Part shown: positions 33,761 through 42,317 of the stretch, piece after piece
How the letters are laid out: every line of letters starts with the position of its first letter
How positions within the stretch are numbered: the stretch's first letter is position 1
Source: Verrucomicrobiota bacterium
GTDB lineage: Bacteria > Verrucomicrobiota > Verrucomicrobiia > Limisphaerales > UBA1319
DNA: 64,000 bases
Reading direction: 5' to 3'
NCBI GenBank assembly: GCA_022711435.1
Contig: JAKLFB010000017.1
Span: 1-64,000 of the forward strand
Made by a program: the position numbers and the translations under genes
Notes under the pieces: model-generated
Database searches by the model: none
What the model was told of the DNA's origin: nothing
What the model saw: only the letters and a program-made list of their open reading frames with translations

Positions 33761-35203
33761 ATGATATCGAGTCCCAAACAATCTGACTCCGGATCCCGAA
33801 CGGGCGGGCCTGCCATCGCCGCGCCTCTGGATCCGGGATTTCAGCCGGCCGTCGTGGCCGCGCGCGAATATGCGCGGCAGGCCAGCCAGGCCCCCCGCCC
33901 GGACCGGATCGACATCGCCCTGGAACGGGAGCGCGGACTGGTGGCGCGGCACACCATTCCGATACTGCCTCCCGGCCAGGCCGCGATGGATGATCGCACC
34001 TTCCGGCACGTCGAGCGGACGATCAAGTTCATGCTGTGGGCCTGGGGCGGCTGGCGCCTGTTCCTGGCGGGGCCGGCGTGGCTCTGCGAGCGGATCGCGC
34101 GCTGCTACCAGCCCGATGGGGCCCGCGCGTTCGATGCCGACCTGATGACCCGCGTCTACGAGAAACCGTTCACGGTCCAGCAGGTCGAGATGGCTGGGCT
34201 GCCGCCTGCCCGCGAATCCACGCTCGCCATCGGCGGGCATCTCGATGGCTGCCGCATCGGGTTCGACCTGGGGGCCAGCGATTACAAGCTCGCCGCCGTG
34301 GCCAATGGCGAGGCGGTCTTCAGCGCCGAGATCCCATGGAATCCGAAGGACCAATCCGATCCGCAATACCATTACCAGCGGATCCAGGAGGGGCTCAAAC
34401 AGGCCGCCGCGCACCTGCCGCGCGTGGACGCCATCGGGGGCAGCTCGGCGGGCGTCTTCGTCGATAACCAGGTCATGGTCGCCTCTCTGTTCCGCTCGGT
34501 GCCCAAGGCCGAGTTCGACCGCGCGGTCAAGCCGATGTTCCGCCGGCTGGGCCGCGAGTGGAACGTCCCGCTGGTGGTGATCAACGACGGCGACGTCACC
34601 GCCCTGGCAGGGGCGATGTCGCTCCAGAAGACGGCCATGCTCGGCGTGGCCATGGGCTCGAGCCAGGCCGCCGGGTACCTGGACCGCCAGGGACGCATCA
34701 CCGGGTGGCTCAACGAGCTGGCGTTTGCGCCGGTCGATTTCAATCCCAATGCCCCGCCGGACGAGTGGTCGGGCGACGGCGGTGTGGGCGCGCTCTATTT
34801 CTCCCAGCAGGCGGTCAACAAGCTCCTGCCGGCCGCGGGGATCGATGCGCCGGCCGAGGCGGCGCTGCCCGAGCGCCTCAAGATGGTCCAGGATCTCATG
34901 GCCAAAAACGATCCGCGCGCCCGCGCCGTCTTCGAGACGATCGGCGTATACCTGGGCTACGCGATCCCGTATTACCGCGAGTTTTATGACTTCGACAACC
35001 TGCTGATCCTGGGCCGGGTGACCTCCGGCCCCGGCGGCGACATCATCCTCGAGAGGGCGCGCGCCGTGCTGAACGGCTCGTTTGCGGAGCTGGCTGCGCG
35101 CATCGAGCTTCACGTGCCCGACGAGAAGAGCCGGCGGATCGGCCAAGCCGTGGCCGCTGCCAGCCTGCCCGAGATCCAGACCCCCTCGCATCAATCCCGT
35201 TAA
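33761..35203 (+). CDS. ROK-like sugar kinase/repressor-family protein with long N-terminal extension
   Basis: A 480-residue protein. The first 160 residues are not typical of ROK proteins. The kinase fold starts at IGFDLGASDYKLAAV near 166 (phosphate loop DLGAS), with VDAIGGSSAGVFVD, INDGDVTALAGA (metal/base Asp) and a large C-terminal lobe. The Cys-rich zinc motif of ROK repressors is not seen, so sugar kinase or a regulator without zinc is possible. It is followed after 20 bases by a PIG-L deacetylase gene, so a role in amino-sugar or glycoside use is plausible. Preceded by a PIN-like remnant and about 290 bases of non-coding DNA. Confidence 0.7.
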   Translation: MISSPKQSDSGSRTGGPAIAAPLDPGFQPAVVAAREYARQASQAPRPDRIDIALERERGLVARHTIPILPPGQAAMDDRTFRHVERTIKFMLWAWGGWRLFLAGPAWLCERIARCYQPDGARAFDADLMTRVYEKPFTVQQVEMAGLPPARESTLAIGGHLDGCRIGFDLGASDYKLAAVANGEAVFSAEIPWNPKDQSDPQYHYQRIQEGLKQAAAHLPRVDAIGGSSAGVFVDNQVMVASLFRSVPKAEFDRAVKPMFRRLGREWNVPLVVINDGDVTALAGAMSLQKTAMLGVAMGSSQAAGYLDRQGRITGWLNELAFAPVDFNPNAPPDEWSGDGGVGALYFSQQAVNKLLPAAGIDAPAEAALPERLKMVQDLMAKNDPRARAVFETIGVYLGYAIPYYREFYDFDNLLILGRVTSGPGGDIILERARAVLNGSFAELAARIELHVPDEKSRRIGQAVAAASLPEIQTPSHQSR

Positions 35204-35223
35204 CCCATCCACCTCGATTGACT

Positions 35224-36084
35224 ATGCAATTCCAAAACCCGACTGCGGATCTGTTCGTCCCGGACGACACAGCGCTGCCCCAGGCGATCGAGCGCACGAC
35301 CCACCTGGGCGTGGGCGCCCACCAGGATGACCTCGAATTCATGGCCTACCACGGCATCGAGACGTGCTTCCAGCACCCCGATCTATGGTTCATGGGCGTC
35401 ACCTGCACCAACGGCGCGGGCAGCTCGCGCGCCGGGATTTACTCCGATTACACCGACGAGCAGATGCGCGCCGTGCGCCGGATCGAGCAGCGCAAGGCGG
35501 CCACCATCGGCCAATATGCCGCCATGGCCCAGCTCGATTACTCGAGCTCCGCGGTGAAGGATCCGGCCAATCCCAACCTCAAGAACGACCTCCTGAAGAT
35601 CCTTCACTCGGCCAAGCCCAAGGTGGTTTACACCCATAATCTGGCCGACAAGCACGACACTCACGTGGCGGTTGCCTGGGCCACGATCCGCGCGCTGCGC
35701 GAGCTGCCCGCCGCGATGCGCCCCCGCCAGGTGGTCGGCTGCGAGATCTGGCGCGACCTCGATTGGCTGCCCGACGATCGCAAGGTCGTCCTCGATGTCA
35801 GCCGCCGCGAGAACCTGGCCGCTGCTCTGTCGGGCGTCTACGATTCCCAGATCACCGGCGGCAAGCGCTACGACCTGGCCGTCATGGGCCGGCGGCGCGG
35901 GCATGCCACGTTCTTCGAATCGCATGCCGTCGACCAGGCCCAGTCTCTCACCTTTGCCATGGATCTGACCCCGCTGGTCCAGGATCCGTCCCGGGACGCC
36001 GTCGGTTACGTGCTCGAGTTGATCCACGCCTTCCAGCAGGACGTGGTCAAGAAGCTCGAGGCCCGCATCGGCGTCCGGAGTTGA
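35224..36084 (+). CDS. PIG-L family deacetylase
   Basis: A 286-residue protein with the zinc motif VGAHQDDLEFMAYHG (HxDD) near residue 35 and the second site HNLADKHDTHVAV near 140. This family removes acetyl groups from N-acetylglucosamine-type sugars. There is no signal peptide, so it is cytoplasmic. A TTG two codons upstream is possible; ATG 35224 is used here. It is probably cotranscribed with the ROK-like gene and is convergent with tilS, ending nine bases from the tilS stop. Confidence 0.8.
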   Translation: MQFQNPTADLFVPDDTALPQAIERTTHLGVGAHQDDLEFMAYHGIETCFQHPDLWFMGVTCTNGAGSSRAGIYSDYTDEQMRAVRRIEQRKAATIGQYAAMAQLDYSSSAVKDPANPNLKNDLLKILHSAKPKVVYTHNLADKHDTHVAVAWATIRALRELPAAMRPRQVVGCEIWRDLDWLPDDRKVVLDVSRRENLAAALSGVYDSQITGGKRYDLAVMGRRRGHATFFESHAVDQAQSLTFAMDLTPLVQDPSRDAVGYVLELIHAFQQDVVKKLEARIGVRS

Positions 36085-36093
36085 TCCCTCGGT

Positions 36094-37497
36094 TCAGGCG
36101 GCTCCCGGCGCCCGCCGCTCGAACCGGTCGAACTCCCACACCAGGCATCGAGCGGTTCGCGCAGTGATCCGCGCATTCTCGGCGATGCGCTGGTTCTCGA
36201 TCCAGACGATGCGGCCGGCGGCGTTGAGCGCGACCACCAGGAGCCGCCGGTCCCGCGGGGGAACTTTCTGGCTCGAGAACCAGTCCTTGAGCTTGACGCT
36301 TTGCTTCCAGTGGATGGGCTGGAACCGGTCGCCGGGCTGCCAGTGACGCAGGATGAGCCGGGGGCCCATCTGCGCTGCGTCGAACCGCTCCATCCCGGCC
36401 GCTCCCCGGCGGACCGCGCGCCTGCCTCGCCGCCACGATTCCAGCCGCCAGCGGATCCTCAATCCGCCATACACCAGCGATCCGGTCCGCCCCTCCAGCC
36501 GCACGATGCGCCGCCGGTCCTGCGGTGCGGCCGCCCTCGGCCGGGCCGGCGCCTTCTCGATCCTGTCCTGCTCGTTGCGGCGGACGATCCATCCGGGCCG
36601 GATGGCGACCGGCCGGCTCTTCTCGAGCCGCAACGATTCGATCCACTGGAAATCGGGCTCGATTCCGAGGCCCGCCAACTGATGGCGGATCACTTGGCGC
36701 TGGATGGCCGGATGCAATCGATCGAATCGGGTCCGCCGCCCGCTCGCCAGCCAGCGCTCGGCAAGGTCCTCGACCAGATCGCTCTCGGATCCGACGATCT
36801 CCGCGGTGCGCCACAGCACCCGCGCCGCAGCCGGCTGGTAGCCCCGCTCGAGCAGCGGAATCAGCTTGTGCCGAACCCGGTTCCGCAACAGGTCCGTGTC
36901 CCGGTTGGTCGCGTCCTGGCGAAAGGCGAGCCCTTGGGCGCGGGCGTACCGGACCAGATCGCTGCGGGATTGGTTCAGCAGCGGGCGCACCAAGGTGATC
37001 CGCGGATCGGCGGGCGAAGCGCCTTGCCATCTCATCGCTCCGAGGCCATGCCCGCCGCTGCCCCGGAGCAGCCGTAGCAGGAACAGTTCGGCCTGGTCGT
37101 CGGCGTGATGGGCCAGCGCCACCACCCGCGCGCCGCGCTCGATGGCCGCCTGCGCCAGAAACGCGTGCCGCAATGTCCGCGCCCCCATCTCGATCGACAC
37201 CTTGTGCGCCTGTGCATACGCCTGGACGTCCTGGGCGCCGGTGACAAACTCGAGCTCGAGGCGCCGCGCGGCGCGCTCGACGAACCGCTGGTCGGCGTCG
37301 CTGGCTCTGCCGCGGAGCCGGTGGTTGAAGTGGGCTACGACCAGCCGCCCGCCGTCCCGCTCGCGGCGCCGGCACAGCACATCGAGCATGACCATCGAGT
37401 CGATCCCGCCCGACACCGCCGCAACCACCGCCTCGCCCGGGCCGATCAGACCGTGCCTCTCAATCTGGTGCGCGACCTGCTCGACGAACACCCTCAT
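36094..37497 (-). CDS. tilS: tRNA(Ile)-lysidine synthase
   Basis: A 467-residue enzyme that modifies cytidine 34 of tRNA-Ile(CAU) to lysidine. It has the PP-loop VAAVSGGIDSMVML at about 25-38, ALAHHADDQAELFLLRLLRG, and RNRVRHKLIPLL. The TilS C-terminal domain GDRFQPIHWKQSVKLKDWF lies near 400. Length fits full-length TilS with a substrate-binding C-terminal domain. The chosen start is ATG 37497; an upstream ATG near 37531 gives an extra 11 residues. It is transcribed behind the Tat oxidoreductase gene at 37539, with 41 bases between. Confidence 0.9.
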   Translation of the reverse strand: MRVFVEQVAHQIERHGLIGPGEAVVAAVSGGIDSMVMLDVLCRRRERDGGRLVVAHFNHRLRGRASDADQRFVERAARRLELEFVTGAQDVQAYAQAHKVSIEMGARTLRHAFLAQAAIERGARVVALAHHADDQAELFLLRLLRGSGGHGLGAMRWQGASPADPRITLVRPLLNQSRSDLVRYARAQGLAFRQDATNRDTDLLRNRVRHKLIPLLERGYQPAAARVLWRTAEIVGSESDLVEDLAERWLASGRRTRFDRLHPAIQRQVIRHQLAGLGIEPDFQWIESLRLEKSRPVAIRPGWIVRRNEQDRIEKAPARPRAAAPQDRRRIVRLEGRTGSLVYGGLRIRWRLESWRRGRRAVRRGAAGMERFDAAQMGPRLILRHWQPGDRFQPIHWKQSVKLKDWFSSQKVPPRDRRLLVVALNAAGRIVWIENQRIAENARITARTARCLVWEFDRFERRAPGAA

Positions 37498-37538
37498 CGC
37501 CTGCCTTCGATGATGCCCCTCCTTCGGCATGCTCGAAT

Positions 37539-38822
37539 TCAGATCAGGATTTGTCTCTTCTCGAAATCGAACCGCGCGACCTTCTGCTCGAGGAAGCTGA
37601 GCATCGCCATGTTCAGCGCCGTCTGGACGTGCAGGCCGAACTCGACGTCGCTCACGGGCCGCTGGCGCGACCGGACGCATTGGATGAAATTGCGCCAGTG
37701 CGCAGGCGTCGCGTCCATCTTCTGCGAGGGCATCACCCGGCGCTCGCCCTTGAACGGAACGATGGTGAGGCTGTCGAACCCGACGTTCCATTCCCCCGGG
37801 TTTTGGAACGTGAGGGTGCCCTCGTCCCCGTGGATCGCGGGCTCGGTCACGTAATTGTTGGCCAGGGTGCAGACGATCACGATCGAGAGCTTCTCCGGGT
37901 AATCGAGGCACATGTTGAACGTGTCGGGCACCTCGCGGTCGTAGGTGGTGTATTTGAAAATGCCGCCCGAAGCCACGGCCCGCGCCGGGAACTTCACCCC
38001 GAGTGAGCTGACAAAAGGCGTGAAGGTGTGGGGGAACAGATCCGTGCAGGGGCCGCCTGCGTAATCGAGATACTTGCGCCAGCTGAAGAAGCGATCCACC
38101 GTGAACGGCACCTTCGGCGCGTCGCCCAGAAACGCTTCCCAGTCGAGGTCGGGACCCGGCTTGGCCTCCGGATCGATGATCGGCATCCGCTCGCCCCAGT
38201 CGCCGTTCCGGAAAAAGCCGACGTTGACCAGCTGGACGCGGCCGATGACGCCCTGGCCGATCAGCTCCTTGACCTGCTGCCAGGCGGGGCTCGAGTTGCC
38301 CTGGTTTCCGATCTGCACCACCCGTTTGCGCTCGATCGTCTCGGCGCAAAACTGCTTGGCGAGATCGAACTGCGACCAGTGGCCCATCGGTTTCTCGCAG
38401 TAGATGTCCTTGCCGGCGCGCAGCGCGTCGATGGCCTGGCTCAGGTGCAGCCGGTCCGGGGTCGCGATGCAGACCACGTCCACATCCGGGTCCGCCAGAA
38501 GCTCGTGGTGTTTGCGGTATGGCTTGACCCCGGCCGGTTTCGCGGCTTCATCGAGCCGGTGCCGAAACGCGTCGTTGACCGCCGCAATGCGCAGATTCTC
38601 GCCGCCCTGGATCAGCCGCTGGACCGTCGCCACGTGGCTCCTGCCACGGCCGCCCACGCCGATAAATCCCACCCCGATCCGGTCATTGGCGCCAATGACC
38701 CGGGCGCGCGACACAAAAGGGAATGCGGACGCTGCTGCGGCCAGCGCGGCTGTCCGCGTCGTGGCGCGGATGAATTGGCGCCGGGTGATCGGTTCCTGCG
38801 GGTTCTTCGTATTCATAGGCAT
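37539..38822 (-). CDS. Tat-exported Gfo/Idh/MocA-family oxidoreductase
   Basis: A 427-residue protein with a Tat signal (TRRQFIRATTRTAALAAA). The nucleotide site is VGFIGVGGRGRSH, and ATPDRLHLSQA and YCEKPMGHW hold the conserved EKP Lys. The C-terminal domain includes the HGDEGTLTF segment of this family. It is a paralogue of the protein encoded at 32134. AGGTGA lies seven bases before ATG 38822. It is divergent from the xylose-isomerase-like gene (109 bases between). In PVC bacteria such pairs oxidise and rearrange sugars in the periplasm and cytoplasm. Confidence 0.85.
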   Translation of the reverse strand: MPMNTKNPQEPITRRQFIRATTRTAALAAAASAFPFVSRARVIGANDRIGVGFIGVGGRGRSHVATVQRLIQGGENLRIAAVNDAFRHRLDEAAKPAGVKPYRKHHELLADPDVDVVCIATPDRLHLSQAIDALRAGKDIYCEKPMGHWSQFDLAKQFCAETIERKRVVQIGNQGNSSPAWQQVKELIGQGVIGRVQLVNVGFFRNGDWGERMPIIDPEAKPGPDLDWEAFLGDAPKVPFTVDRFFSWRKYLDYAGGPCTDLFPHTFTPFVSSLGVKFPARAVASGGIFKYTTYDREVPDTFNMCLDYPEKLSIVIVCTLANNYVTEPAIHGDEGTLTFQNPGEWNVGFDSLTIVPFKGERRVMPSQKMDATPAHWRNFIQCVRSRQRPVSDVEFGLHVQTALNMAMLSFLEQKVARFDFEKRQILI

Positions 38823-38930
38823 GGGGATCACCTTCGAACCGGACGCCAAAAGGTGCAAGTCGAAAGCGCCTTTCCTCTTTTCATCTCCGCCCGTCCTGCT
38901 ACGCTGCCCGAAAATTAATCAAGATCCACT

Positions 38931-39971
38931 ATGGCAACGAAACCTGATTATCGATTCTCGTTCGGTCCCTGGAACATCAGCGAGGGCGCCGACCCTTACG
39001 GCCCCCCCACACGGCCGCCCCAGCCCTTCGATTGGAAGCTCGGCAAGCTTAAGGAGCTCGGATTCGACGCCATGATGTTCCACGACGACGATGCCGTGCC
39101 CGATATCGATGCCAAGTCGCCCGAGCAGGTCCGCAAGGAAGCCAAGGAGCTCAGGAAAAAGCTCGATGACGCCGGCCTGATCGCCGAGATCGTCGCGCCC
39201 CGTCTCTGGTTCAGCCCCATGACCATCGACGGCGCCTATACCAGCAACGATCCCAAAGCCCGCCGCTACGCCATCGACCGCTCCCTGCAGTGCGTCGACA
39301 TCGCCCGGATCCTCAAGTGCGATTTGATCGTCCTCTGGCTGGCGCGCGAGGGGACCTATCTGCGCGAGTCCAAAAACTGCCGCCGCAGCCTCGAATACAT
39401 GGTCAAAGCCATCGACCAGATGCTCGATCACGATCCCAAGATCCGGATCGCAGTCGAGCCCAAGCCGAACGAGCCGATGGATCACGCCTACCTGCCCACG
39501 ATCGGCCACGCCCTTGCCGTCGCCCCGCTCACTCGAGATCCCAAGCGCGTCGGGTGCCTCGTCGAAACCGCCCACGCCATCCTCGCCGGGCTCGATCCGG
39601 CCGATGAGATGGAGTTTGCGATGGCGATGGGCAAGCTCTGGTCGGTCCACCTCAACGACCAGAACGGCCTCAAGTTCGATCAGGACAAGCCTTTCGGCAG
39701 CAACAATCTCCGCCAGGCGTTCAACCAGGTCCGCGTTCTCGAACGCAATCGCTACGGCAGCCGGGGCGAGTGCGTCGCCTTCGACGTCCACTCCTTCCGC
39801 TCGACCAAGATCGAGCATGCCGTCGATCACTTGGCCAACAGCAGATCGACGTTCCTGCGCCTGGTCCACAAGGTCCGGTCCTTCGACGAGGCCGCCGCGC
39901 AAAAGCTGATCGCCGACCGGAATTACCAGGCGCTCGATCAAATGGTCATCGAGCACCTGCTCGGGAAGTGA
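38931..39971 (+). CDS. Xylose isomerase-like TIM-barrel protein
   Basis: A 346-residue protein with the XylA-like signatures VEPKPNEPMDHAY near 166 (Glu and Lys of the metal site) and VETAHAILAGLDP, with LWSVHLNDQN and CVAFDVHSFRST (metal Asp/His). It is shorter than XylA (about 390-440 residues), so the C-terminal tetramer arm is reduced. It most likely isomerises a sugar; the substrate is not clear. Cytoplasmic. Followed after seven bases by a Tat-exported protein. Confidence 0.75.
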   Translation: MATKPDYRFSFGPWNISEGADPYGPPTRPPQPFDWKLGKLKELGFDAMMFHDDDAVPDIDAKSPEQVRKEAKELRKKLDDAGLIAEIVAPRLWFSPMTIDGAYTSNDPKARRYAIDRSLQCVDIARILKCDLIVLWLAREGTYLRESKNCRRSLEYMVKAIDQMLDHDPKIRIAVEPKPNEPMDHAYLPTIGHALAVAPLTRDPKRVGCLVETAHAILAGLDPADEMEFAMAMGKLWSVHLNDQNGLKFDQDKPFGSNNLRQAFNQVRVLERNRYGSRGECVAFDVHSFRSTKIEHAVDHLANSRSTFLRLVHKVRSFDEAAAQKLIADRNYQALDQMVIEHLLGK

Positions 39972-39978
39972 TCCGGAC

Positions 39979-41361
39979 ATGAATCCGATCGATCGCCGCC
40001 AGTTCCTGCGCTCGGCGTCTCTGGCTGCCGGCGGGCTTGTCACGGCCGCTTCTCGATGGCCGATCCTGGCCCAGTCCGCCGGCGATCGCCCCCCTCGATC
40101 TCCCGAGACCGCCGTCTTGAACCCTCGAGGACGGGTGCCCGTCAGCCTCATCATCGACGATTCCACCTGCCTGGTGAACATGGCCCACTTCGCCATCCCG
40201 CAGTTCGCCGAGGTGTTCCCCGACCGCTACCGGCAGGACTGGCGCCGCATGCCCCGCGAGATCCCCGACGCCTTCGTCCGCCGCTTCGGCGAGTGGAGCC
40301 GGACCCAGGGCGTCAAAGGGAAATACAGCATGGTTCCGTATCCATCGTGCGTGGGCTGGCTGGACCGGGACCTGCCGGGCTGGTCGCGGCGCGAGCTGAT
40401 CCAGAGCCTCGATCTGGTCCGATCACTCCTCGCCTCGCATTGGGATTTCCACCCCGAGATGATCAGCCATACCTGGGTCATCAACACCCGCACTGGCCGG
40501 CCGTACGAGGAGCGCACGGATCGGTTCATGGAAAACTGGCGGTGGACAGACGGCAAAAGCGCGGATGAGCTGGCCGATTACCTGGCCTATGCGCTCCGCA
40601 TCCTCGAACGGGCGGGCATCCCTTGCGAGGGCATCACTACTCCCGGCGGGTTCGGCAACCGCGTGCTGCCCGAGCTGGCCCAGGCCACGCTCGAGTCCTG
40701 CCGCGCCGTGTTCCGAGCCGAAATCCCCCATTACTTCCGCCACGTCTTTACGGACAACCAGAGCGTGGCGCCCCGTGTCGAGTACGCATCCGGCCTCGAC
40801 AGCAGCGACCCGCGCTGCGTGGTCTCGATCGTCGGTTGCACCGGCGATTGGTTCGGCGGCTGGGACGGGCTCGAGATCGGCTCCGCCGACCAGTTCCTAG
40901 CCTCCGACGCCCAGCGCGGCCGCATGGCGGACGTCATCCGCCGGGGCGAGCCGGCCATCATGGTGTGCCACTGGCCCGGCCTTTACTGCCACGGGGCCGA
41001 GACCGGGTTCCACATCCTCCAGGAAGTCGTCCGCCGAATGGAACCCCTTTCCAGCGGCGTCCTCTGGATGAAGCTCAGCGAGATCGCCCGCTATTGGACC
41101 GCCCGCGAGCTCACTCGAATCCAATGGCAAGGCCGCCAGCTCCGGCTCCGTGCGCCATTCGCCTGTCCCGGCTTCACCGTTCGTGTCAAGGCCGCCTCGC
41201 TGGCGCCTCCCGCCATCCAGACCGACGGTGCACTCTCGCCCATGCGCCAGGTCCAGCGGATCCGCGACCTCGCGCCGGGGACTTGGCTCGCCGAAGAAGA
41301 TGCCACGATCCTTTGTTTCGACCTGCCGAAAGGGCCCTCCGCTGTCGTTTTCCCGGCCTGA
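39979..41361 (+). CDS. Tat-exported polysaccharide deacetylase-like protein
   Basis: A 460-residue protein with a Tat signal (DRRQFLRSASLAAGGLV). The fold appears to be a deformed NodB/polysaccharide-deacetylase barrel: SLIIDDSTCLV near 58 resembles motif 1 (TFDD), HTWVINT resembles motif 2 (HxxxH region), and EGITTPGGFGN resembles motif 3. Motif 2 lacks a second histidine at the usual place, so the metal site is not certain. It is cotranscribed with the xylose-isomerase-like gene. It probably acts on a periplasmic glycan; this is inference. Confidence 0.55.
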   Translation: MNPIDRRQFLRSASLAAGGLVTAASRWPILAQSAGDRPPRSPETAVLNPRGRVPVSLIIDDSTCLVNMAHFAIPQFAEVFPDRYRQDWRRMPREIPDAFVRRFGEWSRTQGVKGKYSMVPYPSCVGWLDRDLPGWSRRELIQSLDLVRSLLASHWDFHPEMISHTWVINTRTGRPYEERTDRFMENWRWTDGKSADELADYLAYALRILERAGIPCEGITTPGGFGNRVLPELAQATLESCRAVFRAEIPHYFRHVFTDNQSVAPRVEYASGLDSSDPRCVVSIVGCTGDWFGGWDGLEIGSADQFLASDAQRGRMADVIRRGEPAIMVCHWPGLYCHGAETGFHILQEVVRRMEPLSSGVLWMKLSEIARYWTARELTRIQWQGRQLRLRAPFACPGFTVRVKAASLAPPAIQTDGALSPMRQVQRIRDLAPGTWLAEEDATILCFDLPKGPSAVVFPA

Positions 41362-41399
41362 AAACAACGGGGTCAAATATTTGGCCCCCATTGTTTTCT
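41361..41399. terminator. Hairpin terminator of REP/RAYT type
   Basis: AAAACAA, GGGG, CAAAT and their complements form a long stem (core GGGGTCAAATATTTGGCCCC) immediately after the stop codon of the deacetylase-like gene, ending in TTTTCTT. The GGGGTCAA box is shared with the repeats near 381 and 475. Confidence 0.6.
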
Positions 41400-41441
41400 T
41401 GTCAGCCCCAGGCGAAAAGCGTTCTCTCGACAGCCTGATAC

Positions 41442-42164
41442 ATGACAGCATCGCCTGACGCGAACACATCATCCCCTGCGATGCCCCGGCGGATCCTCGG
41501 CGGGCTCATCGTCCGCCGCGAGGCATGGACGCTCTCGCGGGCTGGCAAGGTGGCGGTCCTGATGGCCCTTGCGTCCCTCCTCTGCGCGCTTGGATTGGGC
41601 ATACATCCATTCCTGGCGGCCAACAACGGCGGCGACGGCGAGGTGCTGGTCGTCGAGGGCTGGATCTCGATGCGGCGGGTCGAGCGCGTAGTGGAAGCGT
41701 TCCGGCAGGGGCATTATCGATCCGTGGTGGTCGTCCGCGATGTCTACCGCGGCGCCAACAAGTGGACCACGGGGCGGTATACGGCCGATTACATGGCGGC
41801 GGACCTCGTCGAGCAAGGCGTGCCCAAGGAATCGATCAACCTGCTCTTCTGCTCCGCCGTCCGAAAAGACCGGACGTATCACTGTGCCCTGGCGGTCCGG
41901 GAATGGCTCGAGCAGAACCAGATGACAATCGCTTCCATCGATGTGGCGACGATGGCGGCCCACGCGCGGCGGTCGCGTCTGCTTTACCGGAAAGCGTTCG
42001 GCGACGGCGTCAAGGTCGGCGCGATCGCGATCGAGGATCCGAGCTACGATCCGGCCCGCTGGTGGCGCAGCAGCTCGGGCGTCCGCGATGTGGTCGGCGA
42101 AGCCATCGCCTACGCCTATGCGCGCCTGTTCTTCTGGCCGGGTGCGCCAGAAGCTTCTGACTGA
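41442..42164 (+). CDS. YdcF/SanA-like (DUF218) membrane-anchored protein
   Basis: A 240-residue protein. A transmembrane helix at about 36-57 (KVAVLMALASLLCALGLGIH) anchors it, and the C-terminal domain faces the periplasm. The DUF218 pattern is present: VLVVEGWISMRRVERVVEAF, VVVVRDVYRG, and VATMAAHARRSRLLYRKAF. Members of this group are linked to envelope or exopolysaccharide synthesis; the reaction is unknown. It is alone in its direction. About 150 bases of repeats follow. Confidence 0.65.
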   Translation: MTASPDANTSSPAMPRRILGGLIVRREAWTLSRAGKVAVLMALASLLCALGLGIHPFLAANNGGDGEVLVVEGWISMRRVERVVEAFRQGHYRSVVVVRDVYRGANKWTTGRYTADYMAADLVEQGVPKESINLLFCSAVRKDRTYHCALAVREWLEQNQMTIASIDVATMAAHARRSRLLYRKAFGDGVKVGAIAIEDPSYDPARWWRSSSGVRDVVGEAIAYAYARLFFWPGAPEASD

Positions 42165-42180
42165 TAGCTGCAGGCTCGCA

Positions 42181-42305
42181 ACCCGGCCCGCAGCGCTGTC
42201 GACCGACAGCGCTCCACGCTGCCGATTTGAGTAGGCCGAAAGGTAGGGACGCGACGCTGTCGCGTCCGCTTGTAGGCCGACGCTTGCACCCCCTTGATAG
42301 CGTAG
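42181..42305. repeat. Composite palindromic repeat
   Basis: The part CGGCCCGCAGCGCTGTCGAC and the later AGGTAGGGACGCGACGCTGT, CGCGTCCGCTTGTAGGCC match a block at 57870-58030 in the same order and orientation. The GGACGCG-ACGCTGT-CGCGTCC hairpin is perfect. It lies between the YdcF-like gene and the convergent lactonase gene. Confidence 0.65.
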
Positions 42306-42317
42306 CCGGGAAGGGGG